Shown one piece after another: positions 44,116 through 53,408 of a stretch of DNA of 64,000 nt. Position 1 is the stretch's first letter. Each line of letters starts with the position of its first letter. A program made the translations under genes and the position numbers. This stretch comes from Chryseobacterium echinoideorum (GTDB taxonomy: Bacteria > Bacteroidota > Bacteroidia > Flavobacteriales > Weeksellaceae). The notes under the pieces were generated by a model. It was given only the letters and a program-made list of their open reading frames with translations, had not been told where the DNA came from and made no database searches. The stretch spans positions 331,937-395,936 of the forward strand of contig NZ_VKNW01000003.1 of NCBI RefSeq assembly GCF_007474535.1. The letters are read 5' to 3'.

Positions 44116-44682
44116 TCAAGAAAGTATTGGTGGCGGTCGTGTGAAAAAGCATTCTCCGTTTATAGAAAGAATTGGTATAAATTTATACAGAAATTTATTT
44201 CTTTTTGAAAGAACAACTGCACAAAAACTTTCAAAGCTTTTTGCAATAATTTCAGGTTTCGAATGATTATTCTGTAATACAGTAGATTTTGTTGAGGAAT
44301 CACACTGCCTGAAATAATAATTATCATTAGTATTTTTACAGAAGTTCTGTGATGCGTTAAGATTATCCTGCCTAGTTTTTTTTGGTTTATGATCAGGCTT
44401 GGTGCTGGTGAGAATCTTGACTTTTTTATTGTAAAGCCTCCCCTTACTTTTACTGGTATTGGAATCGTAGATCTCTTTTTCTTCTGATGTAGAAACTATA
44501 ACTGATGAAAAAGAACCTGACTTTTCTAAATTTGTAGTAACAACAGTAGCCTTTGCTGCTATAATCTTTGCATTTCCAAAGACATAAATTTGTCCTGAAG
44601 CACTAAAAAAAGACAAAATGAGAATAAAAGTTGATAAAAACCTTATTCTGAAATTTATGCCATTTCTGTAAAAAGATTGCAT
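44116..44682 (-). CDS. Small exported protein upstream of the large surface protein
   Basis: A 188-residue protein with a membrane-spanning signal sequence (residues 10-30, IRFLSTFILILSFFSASGQ). The mature part is Lys-, Ser- and Asn-rich, apparently disordered, and ends FFTRPPPILS, an ending I associate with short proteins beside Chryseobacterium surface-protein loci. It may be co-transcribed with the large protein 220 nt downstream. The function is not known. Confidence 0.55.
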   Translation of the reverse strand: MQSFYRNGINFRIRFLSTFILILSFFSASGQIYVFGNAKIIAAKATVVTTNLEKSGSFSSVIVSTSEEKEIYDSNTSKSKGRLYNKKVKILTSTKPDHKPKKTRQDNLNASQNFCKNTNDNYYFRQCDSSTKSTVLQNNHSKPEIIAKSFESFCAVVLSKRNKFLYKFIPILSINGECFFTRPPPILS

Positions 44683-45068
44683 TAAAGTGCTACTAGTTTA
44701 TTTTTGGCAAATCTACAATTTATTTCATAATAAAATGCAGAAAAAACTATCGTAAATCATTATAAATTAATAATTTCCAATAAACATTTTATTTATCATT
44801 CTAATAAAATAAATAAGTTCCGAGAAATCAGCAATCTTGAATTGAATTTAAGTAACCAATAAATGAAGCTATATAAGCTTTTTATTAAACAGCTTTCTCT
44901 ATTTCATTTCTCAGAATGATTAAAAGTTAATAGATTTGAATATTAAATATTCGTCTTCAAATAAACATTATTTAAAGGAAAATATTGAAGTTTTTTTTAC
45001 AAAAAAAGTACTAAAAGACTGGAGTTAAATCTCTTGTGAAATACAATCCATTTAACAATTTAAAAATG
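44683..45068. other. Gene-poor stretch holding an IS-end remnant
   Basis: Besides the IS-like fragment at 44817-44862 I see AT-rich spacer only. Sequence after it (tgaagctatataagc ... aaacagctttc) loosely recalls the ends of the IS5-like element, but the match is not clean. Confidence 0.5.
44817..44862 (+). mobile_element. Solo left-end remnant of the IS5-like element
   Basis: GTTCCGAGAAA-TCAGCAATCTTGAATTG and the following bases to 44862 align with 4860-4907 of the full element (GTTCCGAGAAAATTAGCAATT... to taataa) at about 80 percent with one or two small gaps. No transposase remains. It is a decayed copy or a related element's end. Confidence 0.5.
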
Positions 45069-45740
45069 TCACAAAAGATCAGGTCTTTTTTCAGTGGTAA
45101 TTTTGACAGCCTGCTCATGTCTCCATTCTTCAATTTTTGCAAAATTTCCGCTCAGAAGAACTTTAGGAACCTCCAATCCTTTGTAAGATTCAGGACGTGT
45201 GTAAATTGGCGGAGAAAGCAGATTGTCCTGAAAACTGTCTGTTAATGCACTTTGCTCATCATTCAAAACACCTGGAACTAAACGAATGATGGAATCAGCT
45301 AAAACGCAAGCTGCTAATTCGCCACCCGTCAAAACAAAATCTCCGATAGAAATCTCTTTAGTAATATGGAGGTCTCTTACACGCTGATCAATTCCTTTAT
45401 AGTGACCGCACAAAAAGATCAGATTTTTTTTAATGGATAAAGAATTAGCCATTTTTTGATGTAAAGTTTCACCATCCGGGGTAAGATAAATGATTTCGTC
45501 ATAATCACGCTGAGATTTAAGCTCAGAAATACACTTGTCTAAAGGCTCTACCATCATCACCATTCCTGCACCTCCTCCATAAGGTTCGTCATCAATTTGC
45601 CTGTGTTTGTTGATTGACCAGTCTCTCAACTGATGAAAATGTACTTCTACAATGCCTTTGTCTACTGCTCTTTTCAAAATAGAAGTTTTAAAAGGACTTT
45701 CCATCAGTTCAGGAAGTACACTTATGATATCAATTCTCAT
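45069..45740 (-). CDS. trmD: tRNA (guanine37-N1) methyltransferase
   Basis: Methylates G37 next to the anticodon using S-adenosylmethionine, preventing frameshifts. The 223-residue protein has the SPOUT trefoil-knot fold: [13 protein letters not shown], the AdoMet site in [15 protein letters not shown] near residue 55, [15 protein letters not shown] near residue 105, and the knot loop [14 protein letters not shown] near residue 130. The C-terminal helical domain is somewhat shorter than in the longest family members. The start overlaps the ndh stop by 4 nt (ATGA), so translation is coupled. Confidence 0.97.
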   Translation of the reverse strand: MRIDIISVLPELMESPFKTSILKRAVDKGIVEVHFHQLRDWSINKHRQIDDEPYGGGAGMVMMVEPLDKCISELKSQRDYDEIIYLTPDGETLHQKMANSLSIKKNLIFLCGHYKGIDQRVRDLHITKEISIGDFVLTGGELAACVLADSIIRLVPGVLNDEQSALTDSFQDNLLSPPIYTRPESYKGLEVPKVLLSGNFAKIEEWRHEQAVKITTEKRPDLL

Positions 45741-46999
45741 TGCTGTGTGCTGTTTTTCTTGTTGGGGGCAATTATTAATCGTAATGAAGAATCTTTATTA
45801 AAATAGCTCCACATCCAGTTAAAAAATATTGCCAGTTTGTTTCGAACGCTCAAAATAAGCATTAAATGGAGAAACATCCAAAAATACCATGCAAAAAGTC
45901 CCTGAAATTTTATAAAAGGCAGATCTACAACAGCTCTGTGTTTCCCTATTGTAGCCAGAGACCCCTGATCTTTATATTCATATTCCACCCATTCGGATTT
46001 ATTTTTCCGGAGAAAATTTCTGCCCAAATTTTTTGCCTGATTGATGGCTACATTGGCAACCTGTGGATGACTCTGTGGATATTTTGGAGTTTCCATGTAA
46101 GCAATATCACCGATGGCATAGATGTTTTCGTAACCTTTTACTTTGTTAAAGCGGTCTACGATATACCGGTTTCTTACAAGATTTTCGGAAGGAAAACCAT
46201 CAATCACATTTCCTGTAACTCCTGCTGCCCAAATAACATTATTAGAAGGAATCTCTTTACCGCTTCTTAGGTAAACTTTGTCACCGTCATAGTCGGTAAC
46301 CACTTCACCACTCATAAAATTTACTCCAAGTTCTTTTAAATATTGTTCGGATTTGTCCTGCGCTTCTTTGCTCATGACCGCCAAAGGCTTTTCGGTAGAA
46401 CTTACCAGAATAATCTTGAGTTGGTTAAAATTCATGTAAGGATAATCACGCGGAAGAATTTCTTTTTTCATTTCAGAAAAAGCTCCGGCTAATTCTACTC
46501 CGGTAGGTCCGCTTCCTACGATGACAATATTCCAGTTTCCGTCATCGCTGCGGCTTTTTTCAAGAATAAGTTTTTCAAAAGTCATCAAAACATGATTTCT
46601 GATGCTGACGGCTTCCTGCGTATTTTTCATACCGAAAGCTTTAGTTTCTAATTCTTTGTTGCCGAAAAAGTTGGTTTTACATCCTGTAGCAATCACCAAT
46701 TTATCATAAGTAAACTCTGCATCATCTGTAATCACTTTATTTTGTGAAGGGATAATTTCTTTTACTTCCGTTAAACGAAATTGCGTGTTTCTGGACTGCT
46801 GGAATATTTTTCTGAAAGGAAAAGAAATGTTGGACGGCTCTATTCTTCCGCAAGCAACCTGATAAAAAAGTGGCTGAAACATGTGATGATTTACTTTATC
46901 CAGCACAATGACTTTTTTATTTTTATTGTTGAGAGATTTAGCAAGCTGAAGTCCGGCGAAGCCTCCGCCAATGATAATAATCTTTTCCCGTGTCTCCAT
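45737..46999 (-). CDS. ndh: NAD(P)H dehydrogenase, type II
   Basis: Single-subunit respiratory dehydrogenase that passes electrons from NADH to quinone without pumping protons. It has two Rossmann motifs, [17 protein letters not shown] near residue 10 (FAD) and [16 protein letters not shown] near residue 165 (NADH), YAIGDIAYM near 305 (FAD) and a hydrophobic C-terminus ([16 protein letters not shown]) that attaches to the membrane. I start at ATG 46999 ([12 protein letters not shown]); a TTG at 47008 is part of the promoter box. The gene overlaps trmD by 4 nt. The promoter box at 47006 leaves almost no leader. Confidence 0.95.
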   Translation of the reverse strand: METREKIIIIGGGFAGLQLAKSLNNKNKKVIVLDKVNHHMFQPLFYQVACGRIEPSNISFPFRKIFQQSRNTQFRLTEVKEIIPSQNKVITDDAEFTYDKLVIATGCKTNFFGNKELETKAFGMKNTQEAVSIRNHVLMTFEKLILEKSRSDDGNWNIVIVGSGPTGVELAGAFSEMKKEILPRDYPYMNFNQLKIILVSSTEKPLAVMSKEAQDKSEQYLKELGVNFMSGEVVTDYDGDKVYLRSGKEIPSNNVIWAAGVTGNVIDGFPSENLVRNRYIVDRFNKVKGYENIYAIGDIAYMETPKYPQSHPQVANVAINQAKNLGRNFLRKNKSEWVEYEYKDQGSLATIGKHRAVVDLPFIKFQGLFAWYFWMFLHLMLILSVRNKLAIFFNWMWSYFNKDSSLRLIIAPNKKNSTQQ

Positions 47000-47005
47000 A
47001 GTAAA

Positions 47006-47013
47006 CAAATTTA
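47006..47013 (-). promoter_or_regulatory. ndh-trmD promoter -7 box
   Basis: TAAATTTG on the minus strand, exact TAnnTTTG, ending 6 nt before ATG 46999. The mRNA is predicted to begin at or very near the start codon. Confidence 0.55.
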
Positions 47014-47047
47014 CTGATTTTATTTAGTATTTTAAGGCTTAAAAAGC

Positions 47048-47055
47048 TAGTTTTG
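47048..47055 (+). promoter_or_regulatory. Promoter -7 box of the GH25 gene
   Basis: TAGTTTTG, exact TAnnTTTG, ends 9 nt before ATG 47065. It is divergent from the ndh promoter within about 35 bases, so the two may compete. Confidence 0.5.
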
Positions 47056-47064
47056 TAAAACTTT

Positions 47065-47928
47065 ATGAGTTCCGGAAAATACACCAAAAAAACTGCCAAA
47101 AAAGTACACAAAAAGAGATGGAAAAACTATTTTCTCCGTCGAAGAATCTTATTATTTATACTTATCATTGCTCTTATCGGGACGGGTTTTTACCTGAAGC
47201 AGTCTATTTCTTATTATTATGCCATGTATTTTAATAAATTCACTCATAAGAAGCTGCAAAACAGTGAAAGCGAAACTTTAAGAATTCAGAAAATACTTTC
47301 AGATAATCTTGATAAAACTTTTGGATTTGATATTTCTCATTATCAGAATAAAGAAGATATACAATGGGATAGCCTGAGTATTGGTAACAAAACCATTCCT
47401 TTAGAGTTTGTGGTGATGAGAGCTACGATGGGAAACCGCAGTGCAGATAAAAATTTTGACGAGTTTTGGGAATCAGCGAAAAAACACAACCTGATTCGCG
47501 GGGCGTATCATTTTTACAGAGCAGACGAAGATCCGGTAATTCAGGCTAATAATTTTCTGGAAAATGTAAAACTGGAAAGCGGAGATCTGCCTCCTGTTTT
47601 AGATATTGAAAAAATTTCCAGAAAAAAATCCAAACAAAAACTGATCGAAGATTTAAAAGTCTGGTGTAAAATTGTGGAAGAAACTTACGGTAAAAAACCC
47701 ATTATTTATACGTATTATTATTACTATAAAGATTTTCTAAGGGGTGAATTTGATGATTACACGATCTGGCTTGCCAATTACAATGACGTCCCCGAACCTT
47801 CGCCGGAAGACAAATGGCATTTTTGGCAATTTACCGAAAACGGAATTGTCTACGGAATCAATTCTAAAATTGATCTCAATATTTACAATGGCGGAATCTG
47901 GTCGCTGAAGAGTTTGACGCTGGATTGA
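47065..47928 (+). CDS. GH25-family lysozyme (peptidoglycan muramidase), membrane-anchored
   Basis: Cleaves the beta-1,4 bond between N-acetylmuramic acid and N-acetylglucosamine. The 287-residue protein has a basic N-terminus and one membrane segment (residues about 27-48, LLFILIIALIGTGFYLKQS), so it is anchored facing the periplasm. The GH25 domain starts at FGFDISHYQNKEDIQW (first catalytic Asp), then AYHFYRADEDP, PPVLDIEKIS with the Asp-x-Glu pair, and WHFWQFTENGIV near the end. It has its own promoter and a perfect terminator at 47951. It could work in cell-wall turnover or division. Confidence 0.9.
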   Translation: MSSGKYTKKTAKKVHKKRWKNYFLRRRILLFILIIALIGTGFYLKQSISYYYAMYFNKFTHKKLQNSESETLRIQKILSDNLDKTFGFDISHYQNKEDIQWDSLSIGNKTIPLEFVVMRATMGNRSADKNFDEFWESAKKHNLIRGAYHFYRADEDPVIQANNFLENVKLESGDLPPVLDIEKISRKKSKQKLIEDLKVWCKIVEETYGKKPIIYTYYYYYKDFLRGEFDDYTIWLANYNDVPEPSPEDKWHFWQFTENGIVYGINSKIDLNIYNGGIWSLKSLTLD

Positions 47929-47950
47929 TTCTGTTTTAAAGTATCATTAT

Positions 47951-47978
47951 AAATCACCCAAAAGGGTGATTTTTTTAT
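47951..47978 (+). terminator. Terminator after the GH25 gene
   Basis: AAATCACCC (47951-47959) and GGGTGATTT (47964-47972) form a perfect 9-bp stem with a loop of four A, followed by T residues. Confidence 0.9.
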
Positions 47979-48092
47979 TTGTTAAAATTTCTAAAATTTG
48001 AGATAAATTATAAACTTTGAAAACTCGACTATCAATATTTTGTTGGGTTGATTTTTTCACTTATAAGGAACTAACTAATAAACAAAATAACT

Positions 48093-48959
48093 ATGAAAAC
48101 AAAATTATTATTACTTACGCTATTTTGGGCAGGAATCGTTTTGGGACAGGAATTTGGAAATTTTAAAGAAAGACATAGAATACATTTATTAGGTTTTTCC
48201 AAACAATCATTTAAATTTTCACCAAAAGATTCGATAATTGTAAATGCAAAAAACAATGTATTATTTAATAAAAACAGAGATACTATTTCTTACAATGAAA
48301 TACAAAAAAAGATAGGCAAAAAAGAATATGAATTAGATAATAATATTTTGAATTCTTTAGGTTTGGAAGGAAATTGTTGGACACAAGCAAGTATAGAAGT
48401 GAGAGATGATAAAGTTTTTATTTATCCATTTACTTATAATACTAAAAAAGATGCTAATGTATTCTTTAAAGAGAATAATGTTTATCTATCCTTAGAAAAA
48501 GGACAGAATTATTCTTTTAAATATAGAACCCGACAACTGGGTGTGGTTACCATTCCTATGAAATGGTATATGAACAGTAAGTTAGGAAATGTTACAACAG
48601 ATATCAATGCGATGATTAGTGGAGGTTGGAAATTTGGGAAAACACATATTGTAAAACTACCTCACGAGAAAAAAGTACGCCAATATCAAAGAACCTTTTC
48701 ATTTAATCTTCTTGCTGGAATGTCAAAATTATCATTTGACGAAAGTAATACAGTAAAAAAAGATTCTATCAAGGGAAGTATTGCCGCAATTTCTACAGGT
48801 ATTTCGTTTGGAGTGCATTATCAGGATTTTACATTTTTAATTGCAAGCGGTTTTGATTTTCCTACAAGTAACAGAAGAAGTTGGCAATTCAATAATATTC
48901 CTTGGTTAGGTTTAGGATTTGGCTATAATTTCATAAAATTAACTCGTAAAACAAACTAA
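48093..48959 (+). CDS. Exported outer-membrane barrel-like protein, unassigned
   Basis: A 288-residue protein with signal peptide MKTKLLLLTLFWAGIVLGQ. The mature part begins FGNFKERHRIHLLGFSK and ends in strand-like segments (GVHYQDFTFLIASGFDF, IPWLGLGFGYNFIKL) with aromatic residues alternating, as in small outer-membrane barrels. I recognise no named family. It stands alone on the plus strand between the GH25 gene and the gapA-pfkA operon. Confidence 0.65.
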   Translation: MKTKLLLLTLFWAGIVLGQEFGNFKERHRIHLLGFSKQSFKFSPKDSIIVNAKNNVLFNKNRDTISYNEIQKKIGKKEYELDNNILNSLGLEGNCWTQASIEVRDDKVFIYPFTYNTKKDANVFFKENNVYLSLEKGQNYSFKYRTRQLGVVTIPMKWYMNSKLGNVTTDINAMISGGWKFGKTHIVKLPHEKKVRQYQRTFSFNLLAGMSKLSFDESNTVKKDSIKGSIAAISTGISFGVHYQDFTFLIASGFDFPTSNRRSWQFNNIPWLGLGFGYNFIKLTRKTN

Positions 48960-49109
48960 TATCTATATATAAAACTCCATTAATGCTATTCATCATATTC
49001 TTTCAAATAATTAATCAAAAAAGAAGTTTTAAAAAAATTCGCATTTTTGATTTAATAACATTTTGATGAGTGACTAGTTTAATATTATGAAAAAGGTAAC
49101 ATTCTATCA

Positions 49110-49136
49110 AAAAAACCTTCCAATCGGAAGGTTTTT
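49110..49136. terminator. Bidirectional terminator after gapA
   Basis: AAAAACCTTCC and GGAAGGTTTTT flank a 4-nt loop, a perfect stem with A and T tracts on both sides. It lies between the convergent 48093 gene and gapA. Confidence 0.85.
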
Positions 49137-49159
49137 CTATATCATAAAAGATTAATCAA

Positions 49160-50185
<1,026 letters not shown>

Positions 50186-50197
50186 TTATATTAAATA

Positions 50198-51184
50198 TTA
50201 GATTGCTAAAATTTCTGAAATCAGCAAAAGATCTTTATTGATTTCGTTATGCTTTTTGATGGCTTCTTCAATAGGAGTAAACACAATATCATTAGATCGC
50301 ATTCCTGCCATTACATTGTTTTGTCCGTCCATCAACCCTACTACTGCACCATAGCCCAATCTGCTTGCCAAAACTCTGTCTGCACAGCTTGGTGAGCCAC
50401 CTCTTTGGATGTGTCCTAAAATCGCTACGCGAATATCATAATCCGGAAATTCTGTTTTAGTTTGCTCTGCCAACTCATAAATATTAGCCAGCTTTTCACC
50501 TTCTGCCACAACAACGATACTTGATGCTTTTCCAGTTTTTTCAGCATTTCTAAAAGTAGCAAAAAGCTCATCCATACTGTCCTTTCTTTCAGGAATCAAA
50601 ATATCTAAAGCTCCTGTTGCCAAACCGCTATTTAACGCAATAAAGCCTGCATCACGCCCCATTACCTCAACAAAGAATACCCTGTTGTGCGAAGTTGCCG
50701 TATCACGAATTTTGTCAATAGCATCCATTGCGGTATTCAGAGCCGTATCATAGCCAATAGTATTATCTGTTCCGAAAATATCATTATCAATAGTTCCCGG
50801 TACCCCGATTACACGAATTCCGAATTCTTCGTTGAAGATCTTTGCTCCGGTAAAAGTTCCGTCTCCACCAATACACACCAAAGCATCAATTCCATATTTT
50901 ACGCAATTATCGTAAGCTTTCTGGCGACCCTCTTTGGTCATAAATTCTTTGGAACGGGCAGATTTCAGAATAGTTCCGCCTTGGTTGATTATATTTTTTA
51001 CAGAACGAGGTCCCATTTTGAGGAAATCATCATTAATAAGACCGTTATAGCCTTCTCTCACTCCGTAACATTCTATGTTATAATAATTAGCAGTTCTTAC
51101 AACTGCTCTTAATGCTGCATTCATACCCGGAGAGTCACCTCCTGAAGTAAAAACTGCAATTTTTTTTACAGCACTATCTCTCAT
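50198..51184 (-). CDS. pfkA: ATP-dependent 6-phosphofructokinase
   Basis: Phosphorylates fructose-6-phosphate to fructose-1,6-bisphosphate, the committed step of glycolysis. The 328-residue protein has the ATP loop FTSGGDSPGMNAALRA near residue 12, IGGDGTFTGAKIF near residue 103, PGTIDNDIFGTDNTIGYDTA near 128 with the catalytic Asp, EVMGRDAGFIALNSGLA near 172, and GHIQRGGSPSCADR near 258. It is first in an operon with gapA and has an exact promoter box 20 nt upstream. Confidence 0.98.
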   Translation of the reverse strand: MRDSAVKKIAVFTSGGDSPGMNAALRAVVRTANYYNIECYGVREGYNGLINDDFLKMGPRSVKNIINQGGTILKSARSKEFMTKEGRQKAYDNCVKYGIDALVCIGGDGTFTGAKIFNEEFGIRVIGVPGTIDNDIFGTDNTIGYDTALNTAMDAIDKIRDTATSHNRVFFVEVMGRDAGFIALNSGLATGALDILIPERKDSMDELFATFRNAEKTGKASSIVVVAEGEKLANIYELAEQTKTEFPDYDIRVAILGHIQRGGSPSCADRVLASRLGYGAVVGLMDGQNNVMAGMRSNDIVFTPIEEAIKKHNEINKDLLLISEILAI

Positions 51185-51204
51185 TTGTTAAAAAATTTCA
51201 ATCA

Positions 51205-51212
51205 CAAATTTA
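51205..51212 (-). promoter_or_regulatory. pfkA-gapA promoter -7 box
   Basis: TAAATTTG on the minus strand, ending 20 nt before the pfkA ATG at 51184. Confidence 0.55.
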
Positions 51213-51248
51213 CAAAAACAAGTTCAGATAACAGCAGTATGTTTCGTA

Positions 51249-52415
51249 TTAATCTCCCGGCTCATAATCAAGAGGGAGCAGTTTATCTATTTTATCGGTA
51301 GAAAAGCTTCCCTGATTCATCAGTCCGGCAGGATCTGAAGTGTTTCCATTGCTATAAATCTCAGAAATATTGTCATTAGAATGAAGATAAGAGGTCTGTT
51401 TTATAGGATATTCATCTTTTACGTAACTCCCCTTTTTGAGTATGTAGGTATATTTGTGGTAGTTGACCTGAAGAATGTCTTTGAAATCCAACAGCAATAC
51501 ACCATCTATTTTTTTAGTGTAGTCTGATTCGGGAATATTCATTTTTGAAATTACTGTTTTATACGGCATTTCATTAGCTTTTCTTTGGCTGATGTCTTTT
51601 ATGTCTTCAGGAAGTGATAAGGTCTCTTTTGGTTTAAAATTTTTATGGAAATTTTTCAGACGATCAAGCTCTTCTTCACTGGGGTATTTATCATTAGGAA
51701 TTTTGCTTAATGCATTTACAGTATAACCTTCTTCCTTTGTATTTCCTTTATAAACACTTCTGAAAAAGTGAACCTGACTTCCGTAGAAAGCATTGAGTCT
51801 GTTAATTTTTATTTTATCAGAGCTTTTGGTTTCTCTAAAGAATGATGTTCCAATGAAAAGTGTAGTTTTATTTTCAAAATCTGCTTTAAACTCCTGAAGG
51901 TTATAATCAATAGTGTAGCCTAGTTTTTTATTTTCTATAATTAAGGTCTGAGGCGCTTTCACTCTTAAAATTTTACTTTCTTTATCGTAGGAAAATTTCA
52001 GAGTGCGTTGATTTTTTATTTTTACATTTTCTCGGTCTTCTCCGATAAAAGCTCTTAGAAAATAATTGATGTAATCTTTGTATGCTCTTTCTGTAAACGG
52101 AATAATTTTCAGCTCTTCAATTTCCTGAACTCTAAGGAGAACAACTTTCAGTGTTTTACCGGCTACTTCTGAACTGTTTATTCTGAAAGTCTCATAATAA
52201 TCTTTCTGAAAAACAAGCGTATTGTTATTTTTTGAAGGCAAACTCAAGCTGAAGCTTCCGTCTTGTGCAGAAATGGTTCCTGTTGTAGTTCCGTCAAGAT
52301 AGATATTCACATTGGCAATCGGTTTTTCAAGATCATTTACGATTTTTCCTTTGATCATCTGTGCCGATAAAGGAAAAGCACAGAATAAAACTAGTAATAA
52401 TAAATGTTTCATCAT
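51249..52415 (-). CDS. Exported protein with carboxypeptidase-like regulatory domain
   Basis: A 388-residue exported protein with signal peptide MMKHLLLLVLFCAFPLSAQ. Residues about 20-100 are a carboxypeptidase-D regulatory-like domain (MIKGKIVNDLEKPIANVNIYLDGTT, then GSFSLSLPSK), common in Bacteroidota surface proteins. The larger C-terminal part (from about residue 115, EERAYKDYINYFLRAFIGED-like) is a beta-rich domain with LRVKAPQTLIIENKKLGYTIDY that recurs in CarboxypepD_reg-like proteins of unknown function. It has no TonB-receptor barrel. It is the next gene after pfkA upstream (64-nt gap) but has no clear shared transcript. Confidence 0.8.
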   Translation of the reverse strand: MMKHLLLLVLFCAFPLSAQMIKGKIVNDLEKPIANVNIYLDGTTTGTISAQDGSFSLSLPSKNNNTLVFQKDYYETFRINSSEVAGKTLKVVLLRVQEIEELKIIPFTERAYKDYINYFLRAFIGEDRENVKIKNQRTLKFSYDKESKILRVKAPQTLIIENKKLGYTIDYNLQEFKADFENKTTLFIGTSFFRETKSSDKIKINRLNAFYGSQVHFFRSVYKGNTKEEGYTVNALSKIPNDKYPSEEELDRLKNFHKNFKPKETLSLPEDIKDISQRKANEMPYKTVISKMNIPESDYTKKIDGVLLLDFKDILQVNYHKYTYILKKGSYVKDEYPIKQTSYLHSNDNISEIYSNGNTSDPAGLMNQGSFSTDKIDKLLPLDYEPGD

Positions 52416-52480
52416 GACACAATATTACTAAAAATTATAGTGATAGAGAAATTTGCATACTATCGGTTTTTTAGATAAAA

Positions 52481-52516
52481 AAAGGTTCAGATTATAGTAT
52501 AATCCGAACCTTTCCG
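52481..52516 (-). terminator. Terminator of the YceI gene
   Basis: AAAGGTTC-GATTATA and TATAATC-GAACCTTT pair over about 15 bp with one bulge-like mismatch (A opposite C), followed on the minus strand by T residues. It lies 50 nt after the YceI stop. Confidence 0.75.
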
Positions 52517-52563
52517 ATTAAAAAACATTTAATTAAATGCCATTTTTGGCTTAAATTATTTGA

Positions 52564-53073
52564 TTATGCTTTTAAAAACTGTAATTCGCCTGCAATTTTC
52601 ACATCTTCCCCAACCATTACACCTCCTGCTTCCAGAGCTGCATTCCAGTTGAGACCGAAATCTTTTCTATTGATTTTCCCTTCAAAAGAAAACCCTGCCT
52701 TAGTATTTCCCCAAGGATCTACATTGATTCCTCCAAAATCAACATCCAGAGTAATCGGTTTAGTAACGCCGTTTACAGTAATGTTACCGATAACAGAATC
52801 ATTTAAAGAATCTGCTTCAAAAGTAATCTTAGGATTTGCTTCTGCATTAAAAAATTCGGGAGATTTCAAATGATTGTCTCTGTCGGTATTATTGGTGAAA
52901 ATTGAATCTACATCAATAGTTGCCGTTGTTTTGGCATTTTGAAAAGAGTCGTCTTCCGCTTCAATTTCCGCATTGAATGTTCTAAAGCTTCCTTTGATGT
53001 TGGAAATCATCATATGTTTTACTTTAAAAGTAATTTCGCTGTGAGCTGGGTCTAAATTCCATTTTGTTGCCAT
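52564..53073 (-). CDS. YceI-family lipid-binding protein
   Basis: A 169-residue protein of the YceI family, whose lipocalin-like barrel binds polyisoprenoid or other long lipids. It begins WNLDPAHSEITFKVKHMM and includes GSFRTFNAEIEAED, the FDADSIFTNN-type strand VDSIFTNNTDRDNHLKS, and TLDVDFGGINVDPWGNTKAGFSFEGKINRKDFGLNW, all standard for the family. There is no signal peptide, so this member is cytoplasmic, unlike E. coli YceI. It is a single gene with an exact promoter box. Confidence 0.93.
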   Translation of the reverse strand: MATKWNLDPAHSEITFKVKHMMISNIKGSFRTFNAEIEAEDDSFQNAKTTATIDVDSIFTNNTDRDNHLKSPEFFNAEANPKITFEADSLNDSVIGNITVNGVTKPITLDVDFGGINVDPWGNTKAGFSFEGKINRKDFGLNWNAALEAGGVMVGEDVKIAGELQFLKA

Positions 53074-53103
53074 TGTAGTAATTTTTTGTTGTTAATTATA
53101 ATG

Positions 53104-53111
53104 CAAATCTA
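53104..53111 (-). promoter_or_regulatory. YceI gene promoter -7 box
   Basis: TAGATTTG on the minus strand, ending 30 nt before the ATG at 53073. Confidence 0.55.
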
Positions 53112-53203
53112 CCGCAAGATTGATACCTAAAACATTGATTTAGGATAAGAAAGACGATTTATATTAAAAATACAATAAAATTGGAGGATCATTTTTATAT
53201 TAT

Positions 53204-53310
53204 GCAGCTATTCCGGCTATCCGCTCATACTCCTCGCTCGGTCGGCTCCGCTTCGCTCCGCCGCCTCACTGCGGGGTAACCGCTTCTATCCGGGCTGGAA
53301 AGCCATAACA
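53204..53310. repeat. GC-rich intergenic element
   Basis: From gcagctattccggctatccgc to atccgggctggaaagcc the sequence is much richer in G and C than its surroundings, with CTCCGCTTCGCTCCGCCGCC in the middle. GCTATCC and CTATCCGGG recur at its two ends. It resembles dispersed Flavobacteria intergenic elements I recall but cannot confirm. The surrounding 53112-53381 has no gene. Confidence 0.5.
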
Positions 53311-53381
53311 GTTACACTTTCAAGCATCAGTTTCTCAAGTGATAATTCTTTTTTTGAGATCATCACTTCGCATTTATTTCT

Positions 53382-53389
53382 TATTTTTG
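53382..53389 (+). promoter_or_regulatory. Promoter -7 box of the DPP IV gene
   Basis: TATTTTTG, exact TAnnTTTG, ends 19 nt before ATG 53409. Confidence 0.55.
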
Positions 53390-53408
53390 GCAGATTCAAG
53401 TTTATACA

